A DNA stretch of 64,000 bases. Origin: Falciphora oryzae (Eukaryota; Ascomycota; Sordariomycetes; Magnaporthales; Magnaporthaceae). How positions within the stretch are numbered: position 1 is the first letter of the stretch; every line of letters starts with the position of its first letter. Below are positions 11,129-21,346 of this stretch, in pieces. The stretch is from the NCBI GenBank assembly GCA_000733355.1, contig JNVV01000046.1, positions 208,046 to 272,045 of the forward strand, given 5' to 3'. A program made the translations under genes and the position numbers. A model generated the notes under the pieces. That model had not been told where the DNA came from. It saw nothing but the letters and a program-made list of their open reading frames with translations, and did no database searches.

Positions 11129-12154
11129 TTAAACCGCCTCCTCCTCGGAAACGTCGCGGCGCTGGGCGGCCTGGGCAGGCTGAGCGGCCTGGGAAGGCTG
11201 GGCGGCAGTCTTGCTGGCGAGGCGGGCCAGCTCCATGTCCTTGACGGCCTTGGCCAGGGCAGCGCCACCCTTAGCAACTAACTTGAGCCTGCCCGTGGTG
11301 ATGATGTGGCCGGGCCCGGGGGCGGGGTCGCGGGTCTCAAGGTCGCGCTTCTGCTGTTGCTGCTGTTGCTGCTGCTGCTCTTGCTGCTGCTCTTGCTGCT
11401 GCTGCTGCTGCTGCTGTTGCATGGCCTTGGCGTTCTCGCGGGCCATGCGGATCCCGTCGGCGGCCTGGGCGATCCGGGCAAGGCTGTAGGTGGTACTGGC
11501 CCAGTTGGCGGCCCTTTCGGAGGGGCTGGTAACAGGGCGGCTGGGCCTGCGGGCGGGGTCGCGGGTCTCAAGGTCGCGCTTCTGCTGCTGCTTGGCAGCC
11601 TCGCGGGCCAGGCGGATCTCCTCGGCAGACTGGGCTATCTGAGCAAGGTCCATCGACCGCTTGTCCTTCTTCGGGGGCCTCGGGATAGGATGGGCGTTGG
11701 GGTCGACCTTGCCGTCTTTCGGGGGCTGCGGGAGCGGGTGTGGCTGCTGCTTGAAGCTGCTCGGGGGGTTCGGAACGGGCTCGATCTTTGGCTCGGGGAG
11801 AGGCATCGACTTCGGTCTGGGGAGTGGTTTCTTTTCCTTGCCGGCGGGCTCGATCTTCGGCTCGGGGAGAGGCATCGACTTCGGTCTGGGGAGTGGTTTC
11901 TTTTCCTTGCCGGCGGGCTCGCGCTTGGATAGCCCGAGAGCCCCCTCCGCGCCTATCGACCGCTTGCCTGTCACGGGCGGGGACGACTTGGAGCCCACTG
12001 GCGGGTTGGGGAGCGGCAACGGCTCTTGCTCGACCTTGAAGGCGGGCGCGCGCTTTGCAACGTCGAACGCTAGGGCCTGGGAGCCGAGCGGCAGGGCCAT
12101 GGCCGGGATGGCGATGGCGACGAGGGCCGTGAGCTGGGCGGTGTTGAAGTGCAT
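11129..12154 (-). CDS. Secreted Pro/Gln-rich repeat protein with multiple Kex2-type sites
   Basis: Single-exon gene of 341 residues. The signal peptide (about residues 1-20, ending PAMA) is followed by dibasic sites at about residues 35, 65, 78, 166, 193, 271 and 334 (AKR, GKR, SKR, DKR, QKR twice, QRR). There are two exact copies of a 23-residue Lys/Pro unit (79-101 and 102-124). Two related amphipathic helical units (DLAQIAQSAEEIRLARE and SLARIAQAADGIRMARE) each lead through a Gln-rich stretch into KR-DLETRDPA, and a third, degenerate helical unit is at about 300-316. The second Gln stretch is a long polyQ tract. I recognise no family. The pattern resembles fungal Kex2-processed peptide precursors; release of peptides is inference. 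A TATA box lies about 115 bp upstream. Confidence 0.75.
   Translation of the reverse strand: MHFNTAQLTALVAIAIPAMALPLGSQALAFDVAKRAPAFKVEQEPLPLPNPPVGSKSSPPVTGKRSIGAEGALGLSKREPAGKEKKPLPRPKSMPLPEPKIEPAGKEKKPLPRPKSMPLPEPKIEPVPNPPSSFKQQPHPLPQPPKDGKVDPNAHPIPRPPKKDKRSMDLAQIAQSAEEIRLAREAAKQQQKRDLETRDPARRPSRPVTSPSERAANWASTTYSLARIAQAADGIRMARENAKAMQQQQQQQQQEQQQEQQQQQQQQQKRDLETRDPAPGPGHIITTGRLKLVAKGGAALAKAVKDMELARLASKTAAQPSQAAQPAQAAQRRDVSEEEAV
11351..11421 (-). repeat. CAG/CAA tract encoding polyglutamine
   Basis: Run of CAG and CAA codons with two GAG interruptions, inside the Kex2-site repeat protein. It is likely length-variable between strains. Confidence 0.9.
11783..11920 (-). repeat. Two tandem copies of a 69-bp coding repeat
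   Basis: Near-identical 69-bp units, each encoding the same 23 residues starting EPAGKEKKPLPRP, within the secreted repeat protein. Confidence 0.9.
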
Positions 12155-12804
12155 TTTGGCGTGCAGGTAGAGTACAAAGGAAATGACAAAAGGAAAAGTT
12201 GGGAATAGAAGGAGATGGTTGATGGTGATGCCAAGTTTTCTTCCAGGAGTGGGCTGTGGGGATGGCGTATATATATTTCACAACCCTGGCGAGGAGCATT
12301 TCCTTGTCATCGGCCTTCTACGAGCCTCGTCGCAGTGTGTGCCATCCTACCCACTCGGCTTTCCTGGGATTACATCTTTGGCAACATTGACCCCTGGGTC
12401 CTTGACGCGAGTCGAACAGCATCGATGGTATCCCTGCCCGCAGTAATGTAACAGGTCAGATAGGCATCCTGTCATAGCAGCAGCCGCGTTCCAAGGTCTG
12501 AGCTGAAGTGGTGCCTGAAGACCAAAAAAAAATCCGTGCCTCGCAGCATGGTGTGATCGCAGTGACAGCGGAGTGGCATTTTCAGCCCCTGTCCCCCGAA
12601 ATAGCGACACCATTTGGGGACGCCAACCCTGTAAACTCTATAAATTGCCGGAAACGGAAAGCTACTGCCTGAAAAGGTGTCATCATACAGTTGGCACACG
12701 GGCGCGTCGGGGCCCGAATCGCGCCAGCGAGGCTTGAGCCGTTCCGCGATCCAACCTCGGCACTTGCACGCCGACATGGAGCGGTACAGAATGCGCCCGC
12801 CATG
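12155..12804. other. Intergenic between the repeat protein and the siderophore transporter
   Basis: About 650 bp. It holds the promoter of the repeat-protein gene near its left end and the downstream region of the transporter. No other gene was seen. Confidence 0.4.
12268..12276 (-). promoter_or_regulatory. TATA box of the Kex2-site repeat protein gene
   Basis: Alternating TATATATAT about 115 bp upstream of the ATG at 12154. Confidence 0.45.
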
Positions 12805-14663
12805 TTACACTACATTTCCTTTGGTCTGCTTGACCTCGTCCACGCGAATGTCCCGCCACAGTAGCACGGCAAGCCACGCGACAGCCAGTAAGCACACGCT
12901 CGCGATAAGCATGTACTGCTGCGCGTCCGCGTACGCCCACGCGATGGCCATGCGCGTCGTGCTGCCCCACAGGTAGCCCAGCTGGAAGTATATGCTGCTG
13001 TAGATGCGGTCCGCCGACGGTAGCATCGACGCGGGCAAGCGGCGGGCCAGAGCGTCGGGAAACACGGTCGCCCAGATGGCCGTCGCGACCGTCGAGCCGA
13101 GGGCCGTGCCCAGGCCGCCAAACAGGTCCAGGATCGCGATGATAGCCGCCACGTGCTGGTGGTCCAGCGGCGCCATCATGGCCATCTCGGCCGCGACCAC
13201 GAGCGGCCCGCCGGCGAGCGCGACCAGCACCTGCGTCGCGACCACGCCGCCGACCGAGTCGGCCGCCTCGGGCGTGCGGAACCGGATCATCAGTCCGACG
13301 CCGAGGATCGTCAGCGGCAGCGCGAACCACAGCGCCACCCAGCGGAACCGGCCCGACCGCCGGATCAGGTAGCCGACAGCCAGCGCGGACAGGCAGGAGC
13401 CGGTGCGGTAGATGTTGGCGATGTAGGTCGTCGTCGACACGCGCTGGTTGAAGGCGACGAGCAGCATCGACGTGAACCAGCTGTTCCAGACGGCCGACGA
13501 GAAGAAGACGAAGAGGACGGTGACGCCCGCGAAGAAGACGGTCCGGTCCGTCAGCAGGCGCATCGGGATGAACTTGACGGGCGCCCAGCGCGCCTCCCAG
13601 GCCGCAAAGGCGGCGAGGAGCAGCGGCCCGCAGACCAGGAAGGAGATTATGAGCGGCGAGCGCCACCGCTCGGCCTGGAGGTGGTAGATGTTGAGCGCCA
13701 GAAGCGTAAGTGCCATCCCCGCGGCGAGCAGCAGGATGCCGAACAGGTCGACGTCGACGCAGTAGGCGCGGACGTCGGCGAGGGTGGGCAGGCGGCGGGT
13801 GCGGGGCGGGATGAGGCCGAGGCGGCGGGCGCGGCGCTGGTTCCAGAGGAAGAGGGCGGATAGGGGCAGGACGACGGCGGGGGTCAGGACCGCAAAGGTC
13901 CCGACGCCCCAGCGCCAGCCCGCGGGGCCTGCCAGGATGGAGTCGGCCCAGGGCCCGCCGAGCCACGTCGTCACAATGTACGGCGACGTGGCGAAGGAGA
14001 GCATCAGGCCGCGGTTGCGCAGGGACGAGGTGTCGGCGATGAAGACGGTCAGACAGTAGCTGACGCCCTGGGCGCTGTATTATCTGGTCGTCAGCACCTG
14101 AGAGGCGAGAAAAACTGCCGGGGACAGGACAGAGCGTACCCTACGGTTGAAAACACCATGGCGGTGGCGTACATCTCGACGCCCCTGGATGCCGCCATCA
14201 TGACGATGCCGACGACCCAGATGGCCAGCGTCAGAGTCAGACCCTGCGGCCGGCCCCAGGTGTCGAGGATCTTGGCGATGACGAGCTTGGACAGGCCGCC
14301 GAATATGCTCGACATGACGGTCGTTGTGGCGGTGAGCGGGTGCGCCGAGAAGGTGCTGGTGATGAAGGGCTGGAACGTGCGAAGGACGACCTCTTGCGTC
14401 GACGTGATGAAGTAGATGAGCCATATTCTGTTTTGTCAGACGAGCTAGTTGTAGACGGGTAGCAAGGAGACATACATGCCGTAGGCGCCTACTAGATGCC
14501 ACTTGCCCCAGACGATGGTAGTCGCCTCGACGGCCTGGACGCCGGCCTGGGCGTCGGCGGAGACGCTGTCGTCCGGCTTTGGGGGCAACGAGGCATTGTC
14601 CGCTGGGGTCTTTTCGATTTTGTCCATCTGTGTGCCGTCGCGCGGCTCGACGTCTGTCGCCAT
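12805..14663 (-). CDS. MFS siderophore iron transporter (MirB/SIT/ARN-like)
   Basis: Three exons, 14663..14476, 14427..14140 and 14074..12805; introns 14428..14475 and 14075..14139 have GT/AG ends and fit phase. The product is 581 residues, the normal SIT size of about 580-620. A charged N-terminal tail of about 55 residues precedes multiple hydrophobic segments (about 12-14). Features typical of siderophore-iron transporters include IWLIYFITSTQEVVLRTF, SLRNRG with LTVFIAD just before it, and the C-terminal LLAVAWLAVLLWRDIRV. These proton symporters take up ferric hydroxamate siderophores at the plasma or vesicle membrane. Regulation is visible: three ATCWGATAA sites for an iron-sensing GATA repressor lie 198-317 bp upstream. 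The divergent neighbour is a CFEM protein. Confidence 0.88.
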
Positions 14664-14860
14664 GACTCAGTGTGACTCGATGTACTCGATCGAAAAAGTG
14701 AGTTGAAGCGAGGGACAGCCGGCTGGCGTGACGGATGTTATCGAGAAGAAACAGAAGCGACAATATTTCCCTCCCACACCTTCGCCTTGGCCATTGTCAC
14801 CAAAAGCCCGGCATCATCGGAGCCGAGGTAGTAGCCTCACAGGGCTCAGCTCTGCGCGCT

Positions 14861-14869
14861 TTATCAGAT
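14861..14869 (-). promoter_or_regulatory. Iron-responsive GATA factor site (SreA/Sre type)
   Basis: TTATCAGAT, the reverse complement of ATCTGATAA, an exact match to the ATCWGATAA consensus. It is 198 bp upstream of the siderophore transporter start. Confidence 0.75.
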
Positions 14870-14961
14870 CCGCAAGTCAAGCCTTTCTGCATATCCGCCA
14901 TTCCCAACACGGCCGAGGCCGAGGTCTGCTCCGTCCGTGATGCGACCCCCCACTGAGGGCT

Positions 14962-14970
14962 TTATCTGAT
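14962..14970 (-). promoter_or_regulatory. Iron-responsive GATA factor site, left half of inverted pair
   Basis: TTATCTGAT, the reverse complement of ATCAGATAA, an exact consensus match. It is separated by a single C from an oppositely oriented site. Confidence 0.75.
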
Positions 14971-14971
14971 C

Positions 14972-14980
14972 ATCTGATAA
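14972..14980 (+). promoter_or_regulatory. Iron-responsive GATA factor site, right half of inverted pair
   Basis: ATCTGATAA, an exact consensus match on the plus strand. With 14962..14970 it forms a compact inverted repeat. Confidence 0.75.
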
Positions 14981-15596
14981 ATGCGACCATCACCAGCAGG
15001 TCCAATCAGACGCTGCCCTGCCCTGGACGGCACCACTCAGCTTCCAAATGCAGCTGCCATCCCATCGGTAAAAGCTGAAGATGAGGGGAAGCGTCGTGTC
15101 ACTGCATGTGGTCGCTTGTGTATGCCCCTCCATCGGCGAGACCTTTGCGGCCGCTGCAGCCCGTCCGCGTTGACACTCGGCAGCTAACAACAATGAATCG
15201 ATGGTAGCAACAACGTCCCAACCCCTGACGAGTTAAATAGCGCTCGGCGCACCCAATGGCCTCGAAGGGTTGGCATCAAGGATAGCGGGAGTCGGGGGCC
15301 TTCAAAAGGCTGTCAGAAGCAAAGGGTGCCAGGGGTGGGCGCTACTGGTCCGAGACCTGCCCCGAGGGGTTAGCTTGGTGGGGAGCTGCGTTTGTCTACA
15401 GGGTGAAAAGCAAGAGATAGACGCGCCGGGGGTTGCGGAATACGAAAGCAGACACCACTGGTTGGACTGATAAATGTCCACGTCCGCTGTCACCTCGCTC
15501 ACTTCTGTCACTTGTTACCGCCGCTCGTTCTTCAGCACCCTCCAGTATCAGTTGACGTGCCACTCTCGTTCCTCAACAGCCGCCGAATCAACCAAA

Positions 15597-16277
15597 ATGA
15601 AGGCCACCACCATCTTCCTCGCCACAGCCACGCTGGTTGCGGCACAAGACATCACCAAGTACGTGCCGACGTGCTCGCTCAAGTGTCTGCAGGAGGCTGT
15701 GACGTCGGCAACCAAGTGCCAGCCGCTCGACGGCAAGTGCATCTGCGACCGACCCAACTTTGAGGCCGTCTACAACAGCGGTACCGCCTGTGTGCTGCAG
15801 GCCTGCGGGAGCGACGTTGCTGTTGGTAGGTTTTTTCTTCCGCTTCCTTTCGTCATATTCACACCTGCTTATCCACTGACCCTCGCAGGCCAAGTCCTTC
15901 CCAGCACCTACAAGTACTGCGAGGACGTGCTCGCCGGCGCCGGCGGCTCCACCAGCGCCCCTGCGCCTCCCCCTCCCACCGGCACGCCGTCCCCGCGCCC
16001 GACGTCGGTGCCGACGCCCAGCGACGTCAGCATCCTGCCCGTGACCAGCAGCGAGCCGTCCACCAAGTCCACGGCGGTTTCGGCCCCTGCCGGCAGCAAC
16101 TCGACCGTTACCAGCGCGCCCCCGACGACCACCCCTGGCTCGCCGCCCCCGGGACAGACGACCTCGCGCGGTGCGGGGACCACCTCGGCGCCTGCCGGAG
16201 CGGGCGCGGCGGGTGCTGCGACGGCTGGAGCCGGTCTGGTCGCTGCGCTTGGTGTTGGGTTTCTTGCCCTGCTGTGA
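15597..16277 (+). CDS. GPI-anchored CFEM-domain protein
   Basis: Two exons, 15597..15825 and 15889..16277. The 63-nt intron (15826..15888, GTAGG/CAG) is in frame without a stop, so it is easily mistaken for coding sequence. Mature transcript encodes 205 residues. The signal peptide is MKATTIFLATATLVAAQ. The CFEM domain (about residues 20-85) has all eight cysteines and keeps the Asp in LDGKCIC that coordinates haem iron in characterised CFEM proteins. A Ser/Thr/Pro-rich, probably O-glycosylated stalk follows, then a small-residue/hydrophobic C-terminus suited to GPI addition. The ATG at 15597 has the context ACCAAAATG. CFEM proteins act in haem or iron capture or as effectors. Placement opposite a siderophore transporter with iron-GATA sites favours an iron role (inference). 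Confidence 0.88.
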   Translation: MKATTIFLATATLVAAQDITKYVPTCSLKCLQEAVTSATKCQPLDGKCICDRPNFEAVYNSGTACVLQACGSDVAVGRFFLPLPFVIFTPAYPLTLAGQVLPSTYKYCEDVLAGAGGSTSAPAPPPPTGTPSPRPTSVPTPSDVSILPVTSSEPSTKSTAVSAPAGSNSTVTSAPPTTTPGSPPPGQTTSRGAGTTSAPAGAGAAGAATAGAGLVAALGVGFLALL

Positions 16278-17134
16278 GGTGGATGGGAATGTCGGCGGGT
16301 GTTTTGGGCTGTGCAGGTCTGGGCAGTTGGCGATTGATCTTGTTGGCGTTGGTGGCTGTGTATCGGGGTCCGAATGTGCTCGTCGGCCACGGCTGAAGCC
16401 TGCACGGTCGGGCGAGGCTTAACCGAGTGCTAGAACAAGCAATTGATGGGCGCAAACCCACAAAATAAAGCACGTGTTCGCCATTGTCGCCATGCCGTCT
16501 GCCTTGCATTGTGTCTTTGTTGTGTAGTGGAGACTCTTGGCAGCTTGTCGATCTCCGTTTGGGCTAGTGTGCCAGGGCCGTCACCGAGGTCCTGTGCTGC
16601 CTGCACGCTGAAGTTTCGCGCCTATGTCAACATCATGGAAAAGCATGGCCACGAGCGCAAGAGGCATCGGCCATGGTGGCCATGTAATCACGAGCCAAGT
16701 GACTCCGGCAGGTGAGGTGCTGTCGAAAATGAAGGATATAAGACGGGTGTCGACGCGCGGAGACGGAAAAGAAGAAGAAGAAGAAGAAGAAGAAAAAGAA
16801 GAAGAAGAAGAAGAAGAAGAAGAAGAAAAAGAAGAAGAAAAAGCTACCTCGCATGCACTTCAACGGTCCGTCTTGGCCATGCTAGTGGCCGGTGAGCTGC
16901 ACGTTACTTGCATGCCAGCATGCGCCTACCCAGTGCACTCATTCGGGCGACCTGCAGACCGCGGTTGGTTGTGTTTAGCCGCCAATAATATGCCCTCGAA
17001 AACCGGAGCCGGGCGGACGGGATGCCGATAAATGCTGTGCTCGGCTGGGTAATGTGCTCATTTCCTCCTCGTCCAGCATCCTGTAAAGCTTCGAATTCTC
17101 TCGACAGTTGCCACAGCACCTCTCTCGACCCATC
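16278..17134. other. Intergenic with a GAA microsatellite
   Basis: No gene was recognised. The main content is the GAA repeat, followed by the P450 upstream region. Confidence 0.4.
16767..16843 (+). repeat. (GAA)n microsatellite
   Basis: About 77 bp of GAA units with occasional AAA interruptions. It is purine-only on the plus strand. Confidence 0.95.
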
Positions 17135-18876
17135 ATGGATTGGCTCAGTGCCGTTCGGGTGCCCAGCCTGGCACAGCAGAGCCCCAGGCAGCTGATGGCC
17201 ACGTTTGTTGGCCTGGTAAGTACCTGATCCCGCGTTGACAGACTCCATGCTAAAGCACCCAGTTCTTGACGGCGTTCGTCCTCCGCGCCGTTTACTACAT
17301 CTGGCTGCACCCGCTCTCCAAGCACCCCGGGCCGTGGTACGCGAAGACCACCCACCTGGTCTACTACGTCATCGAGTGCAGAGGCGAGCTGGTCCCCTGG
17401 ATCTGCCGGCAGCACGCCCGCTACGGCCCGACAGTGCGGCTGGGCCCCAGGCGCCTCAGCTTCACCGACGCCGCGGCCTGGGCGGATATTTACGGCGGGC
17501 GCGGGCGCGGCGCCAACCCGCGCGTCTACGCCTTCCCCAGGGACCCCTGGTGGATCGACGGCCTCGACAGCCTCAACTCCGAGGGCGTCCCCAGCATGGC
17601 CACGCACCCCAGCGACGCCCACCACGCCCGCCTCCGCCGCATTTTCAGCCCGGCCTTTTCCGAGCAGGCCCTGCGGCGCCAGGCTGGCATGCTAACCCGC
17701 TACGCCGACGCCCTGGTGTCCCGCGTCCGTGCCGAATCCGAAGCTGACGGCGGGAAAGGCGTCGTCGACATGGTGCGCGTCTTCAACTTTGCCACGTTCG
17801 ACATCACGACCGAGATCGTGTTCGGCGAGTCGCTGGGCATGCTGGCCGACGGCGAGTACGTGCCCTGGGTCGCAAACGTCTTCGACTCGTTCAAGAGCAT
17901 GGTCTACGTCACCTTCCCCGCCGCCCGGCTCGGCCCCGTCGCGCGCTTCGCCAAGCGCCACCTGCTGCCCGCGTCCTTCAGGCGGCTCATGGACTCGCAC
18001 CTGCGGTTCGTCCGGGACCGCGTCGACGCGCGCCTGGACCGGGTGTCTGACCGGCCGGACCTGTGGAACCTGGTGCTGGCGGCTAACAGAAGGGAGGCCA
18101 ACAGTGGCGGAAAGACTGACGGGGCGCCGCTCACGCGCCACGAGATGTACAGCAACGCCGCGGCCTTCATCCTGGCTGGGTCTGAGACGTCGGCGACGCT
18201 GCTGAGCGCGCTGATGTACCTGCTCCTCAAAGACCCCCAGCGCATGCGCTGCCTCGTGCGCGAGGTCCGCGGCGCCTTCGAGACGGAGGACCAGATGACG
18301 CTCGAGGCGGTGGCGCAGCTCGAGTACATGAACGCCTGCGTCAACGAGGGCATGCGCGTATTCCCCCCTTTGCCTACTAGTGGTCCGCGCGTGGTACCTC
18401 GGGAAGGCGGCATTGTCTGCGGCGACTTTATCCCTGGCGGTGTAGGTGTTGACACGGCTATGTGTATCTGGTCCATTCGCCTGCTGACTACCCCAGACTC
18501 ATGTTGGGGTGTACCACTACGCCGCCTACCACTCGCCCGCAAACTTCGAAGATCCAGACTCGTTCATCCCCGAGCGGTGGCTTCCCGGCTCGGGGTTCGA
18601 TCGTGACAAAAAGGAAGCCTTCGAGCCCTTTGAGATCGGGCCGCGTAACTGCATTGGACAGAGGTGAGTCGTTCGTCTGCTTGAAACCGAGTCTAGCTAA
18701 CACACTATAGTCTTGCAAACCACGAGATGCGTCTTCTCATGACCAAGGTGCTTTGGCATTTTGACTTTGAGCTGCTCCCAGAGTCGGACGGCTGGGCGGA
18801 GCGTTGCGAGGTGTTTACCATCTGGGACAAGCCGCCCCTGATGGTCAAGGCGTACAGAGCGGAACGAGCGTCTTGA
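17135..18876 (+). CDS. Cytochrome P450 monooxygenase
   Basis: Four exons: 17135..17215, 17263..18441, 18497..18663 and 18711..18876. Introns are 47-55 nt, and the spliced frame encodes 530 residues. An N-terminal hydrophobic anchor is followed by the proline-rich hinge HPGPWYAK. The I-helix oxygen-binding motif is AGSETS, the K-helix ExxR is EGMR, the PERW motif lies in FIPERWLPG, and the haem-ligand loop is FEIGPRNCIG with the axial Cys. All required elements are present. Architecture matches microsomal fungal P450s of the isotrichodermin hydroxylase/benzoate monooxygenase-like group often found in secondary-metabolite loci. The substrate is unknown. It is convergent with the tyrosinase gene, with only 82 bp between the stop codons. 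Confidence 0.9.
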
Positions 18877-18958
18877 TTGTGGGATTTCCAGATCCCAAAC
18901 TTCAAGTCGCAATAGTACAAAATCCTGAGAGCGAGCGTCTTGTAAGAAGTGGAAGCAG

Positions 18959-20166
18959 CTAGTAGACCCCGTCGTAATCGTAGCACAAGAATCCTCCCCG
19001 GATGTCCATCGTGCCATCAACAGACGTGCCTTCACCAATAGTAACCAGCGCGTTCTCGTGCGCCAGCGTGATGTTGCCGCCCCTCTCGTTCGTCCAATCC
19101 AGAGATACCAGCGGGCCCGATATGTCCATCAGTCGCCCGGGCAGGTCCCTGTATTGCCACGACCACCACAGCCGGTCGACGTTGGCGTGGTGCAGCCAGA
19201 AGACAGGGTCGACAGCTGACAGTGTCAGTGTGGTTTGCAGGAAAAGGGACATTTGCAGCTCCCAAGCTGGCAGAAGGAGCACTTACGGCTCGACCACTTG
19301 TCCGTCATGGCGCCGTACAGCCCACCAATACCGTAGTGGCCGCTGGCGTGCGCGTTGGGCTCGGACGAGAGCACAAACTCGCCGTATGTGGGCGCCCTCA
19401 GGGCCGGGTACACGTTGGCGGCCATCCGCGCAAACGTGACGGGGCAAAAGTCGCGCCGCACACAGCGCGGGTTGTGCGCCACGCTGCCCCTCGGCCCCAG
19501 CGCCGTGATGAGGCCCTCGAACGGCCCGTCCGGGATGCAGCCTCCCCCCGTGCGGTCCGGGAAGTCCTGGTTCCCGGGGAGCGGAAGGGGGATGCTCCGC
19601 CAGGGCCGCGTGTGCGTGCCTGGCACCCAGGCGCCGTTGCCGCCGAAGCCCGTGTCCGGGTCGAAGATGGGCGAGGCGGCCATGTCGTCGACGTCGAGCA
19701 GCCAGTCCCAGTACGGCTGGGCGCCGCTGTAGCCGCACTCCTTGCGCAGGGCGAACTCGAACGAGGCGATCAGGAGGCGGTGGTGCGGGTAGAAGAAGCC
19801 CTGTTTGGTGAGCTGGGCTCGCTGGAGCGTCAGGGGTTGGATGCTTACCACAAAGTGCGTCTCGTCGGCTTGGATGATGTGCGTTGCCACAAAGTCGTCG
19901 TAGCGTCTCGTCGCGCCGGCAACGTTGCTTCTTGACGGTTTGTCCAGCATGCACTGTACGGCCGAGATGTACTCGGCCTTTTCCTCGTCGTCCAGCGTTC
20001 TCCTATGCCGTGTTAGTCGTCAGACGCTCGAATCACGTGTCTCGGTTGCTTACCATTCCCTCCTGATCAGAGCCCTCCTACATGGTCCCTGGCGCCTTTC
20101 CACAGTTTGTGCCTCGAGGCGGGCGGCAAGGAGGCCCAGCAGGGCGATGATGTGATTCCAGCGCAT
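18959..20166 (-). CDS. Secreted tyrosinase (type-3 copper protein)
   Basis: Four exons: 20166..20054, 20002..19849, 19800..19287 and 19215..18959. Introns are 48-71 nt; the 48-nt one (19801..19848) is in frame, and removing it joins ETHFV directly to GFFYPHHR as expected. Product 345 residues. Signal peptide MRWNHIIALLGLLAARLEA. The CuA ligands are in ATHI, ETHF and PHHR; CuB includes HASGHYG and DPVFWLHHANVDRLWW. It ends soon after the core domain and lacks the C-terminal shielding domain of classical latent tyrosinases, as in short secreted or biosynthetic tyrosinases. It oxidises phenols or catechols to quinones. Substrate and any link to the adjacent P450 are unproven. Confidence 0.88.
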
Positions 20167-21346
20167 TCTGGGTGATAGCAGTAGGACTTGTCGTTACGGA
20201 GAGTTGCACAGAGCAACAGAATTCCCACTTGGGCATGATACACATTATTCAAGATATACGGCACAGATTCGCCTCCCCAGCCCTCAGGCGCGTGAATCAT
20301 CTCGCTGTCTGACGCGACATTCGGTGAACTCGAGGCCTAGGCCAGGCGGTTCTGGTCATCAGGGCTATATCGCCAATATTGCCGTTGCACCACATCCGCC
20401 CTCGATCGTGCGTTGAAAGGGCTGGATTCCGGCGGGGGGGCTGGCGGGAATATGTTCTATCGTGTGGGCATCATCGATGAGCCTAACAGTCGTGTTTGAC
20501 TTTGGCGTAGAGGTCTGCTGGCTACTTGAAGGAGTCCTGGTGCCTGAACTCTACCAGACGCGTCGAGCTCTCGCGCCCACTTCCTGCAAAATTCATCAGT
20601 ATCAATGCACCAGCTAGAGCGGCTCGGTTAGGCCGTGCAGTGGCGGTGCCGTCATGGCGATCACCGGCACTTGAAGCCACCCGTTTGAAACGCCCATTTC
20701 TTTCTGGATTGGGTAGAAGGTGGCTAGCACAAAGACCAGAAACTTGACGTCAAGAATCGGTCTGCTGGCGCCGAGGCCGATCCCTATCTCGAATATCTTG
20801 CTTTTCGGAGGTCTGTGATTCCCCTTCCCTGCCGCGGCGCCTGTGATGCGCGATCAGTTCCGCAGCCGTCGGTCAAACGTGCTAGCAAAAAGCAAGTCTG
20901 CCCGAGCGCCACTGTAGATCAGCGGACCAAGAGCCGGGCTGGGCGTTAGCGCAGGGCCATCGGCGCCACAATGTTGCCTGTCCCCGAGAGCAACGGCGGG
21001 ATAGGCCGTCGCTCCGGATAAACGACGGCTGTGATGGACCGGGCCACTGAAACGAGCCATTCGCAGCGGCAAGGATCTGAGCACATGGTGCCTGCAATCT
21101 CGGTGCTTCATCCACGCCAGCAAGAGCGCCGTTGACGAACGGATCCACGGCGGGTAGGGCGCCACCTAGAGGATTCTCATTATAAAACAAGTCCCGATTC
21201 CTCATCGAGGCCGATTGTTTCAGCAGCAGCACACAGCAGGTCTTGCCCATAATCCACTACACTCGTTTCACCGGTTCGACACCACATTCATTACCATTAC
21301 CACTTATCACTCGTTCCTTTCTAGAAGCCAACTCTTCGCACTCAAA
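20167..21346. other. Intergenic, nothing recognised
   Basis: About 1.2 kb between two divergent genes, the tyrosinase and the wall protein. Apart from a TATA box near its right end, no feature was supported. Confidence 0.4.
21181..21187 (+). promoter_or_regulatory. TATA box of the GPI-type wall protein gene
   Basis: TATAAAA about 166 bp upstream of the ATG at 21347. Confidence 0.45.

Larger units (their letters stand above)
14664..15596. promoter_or_regulatory. Divergent promoter region between siderophore transporter and CFEM gene
   Basis: 933 bp with transcription expected outward in both directions. Contains three iron-GATA-factor sites, all in the half closer to the transporter. No convincing ORF lies within. 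Confidence 0.6.

Noticed and set aside
12683..13966. 427-codon minus-strand ORF
   Set aside because: Another frame of the siderophore transporter with Arg/Pro/Ala-rich nonsense sequence.
11129..20166. Firm annotation as a ustiloxin-type RiPP cluster
   Set aside because: No UstYa-like gene is visible and the putative core peptides lack the expected Tyr-containing repeats; kept only as a hypothesis.
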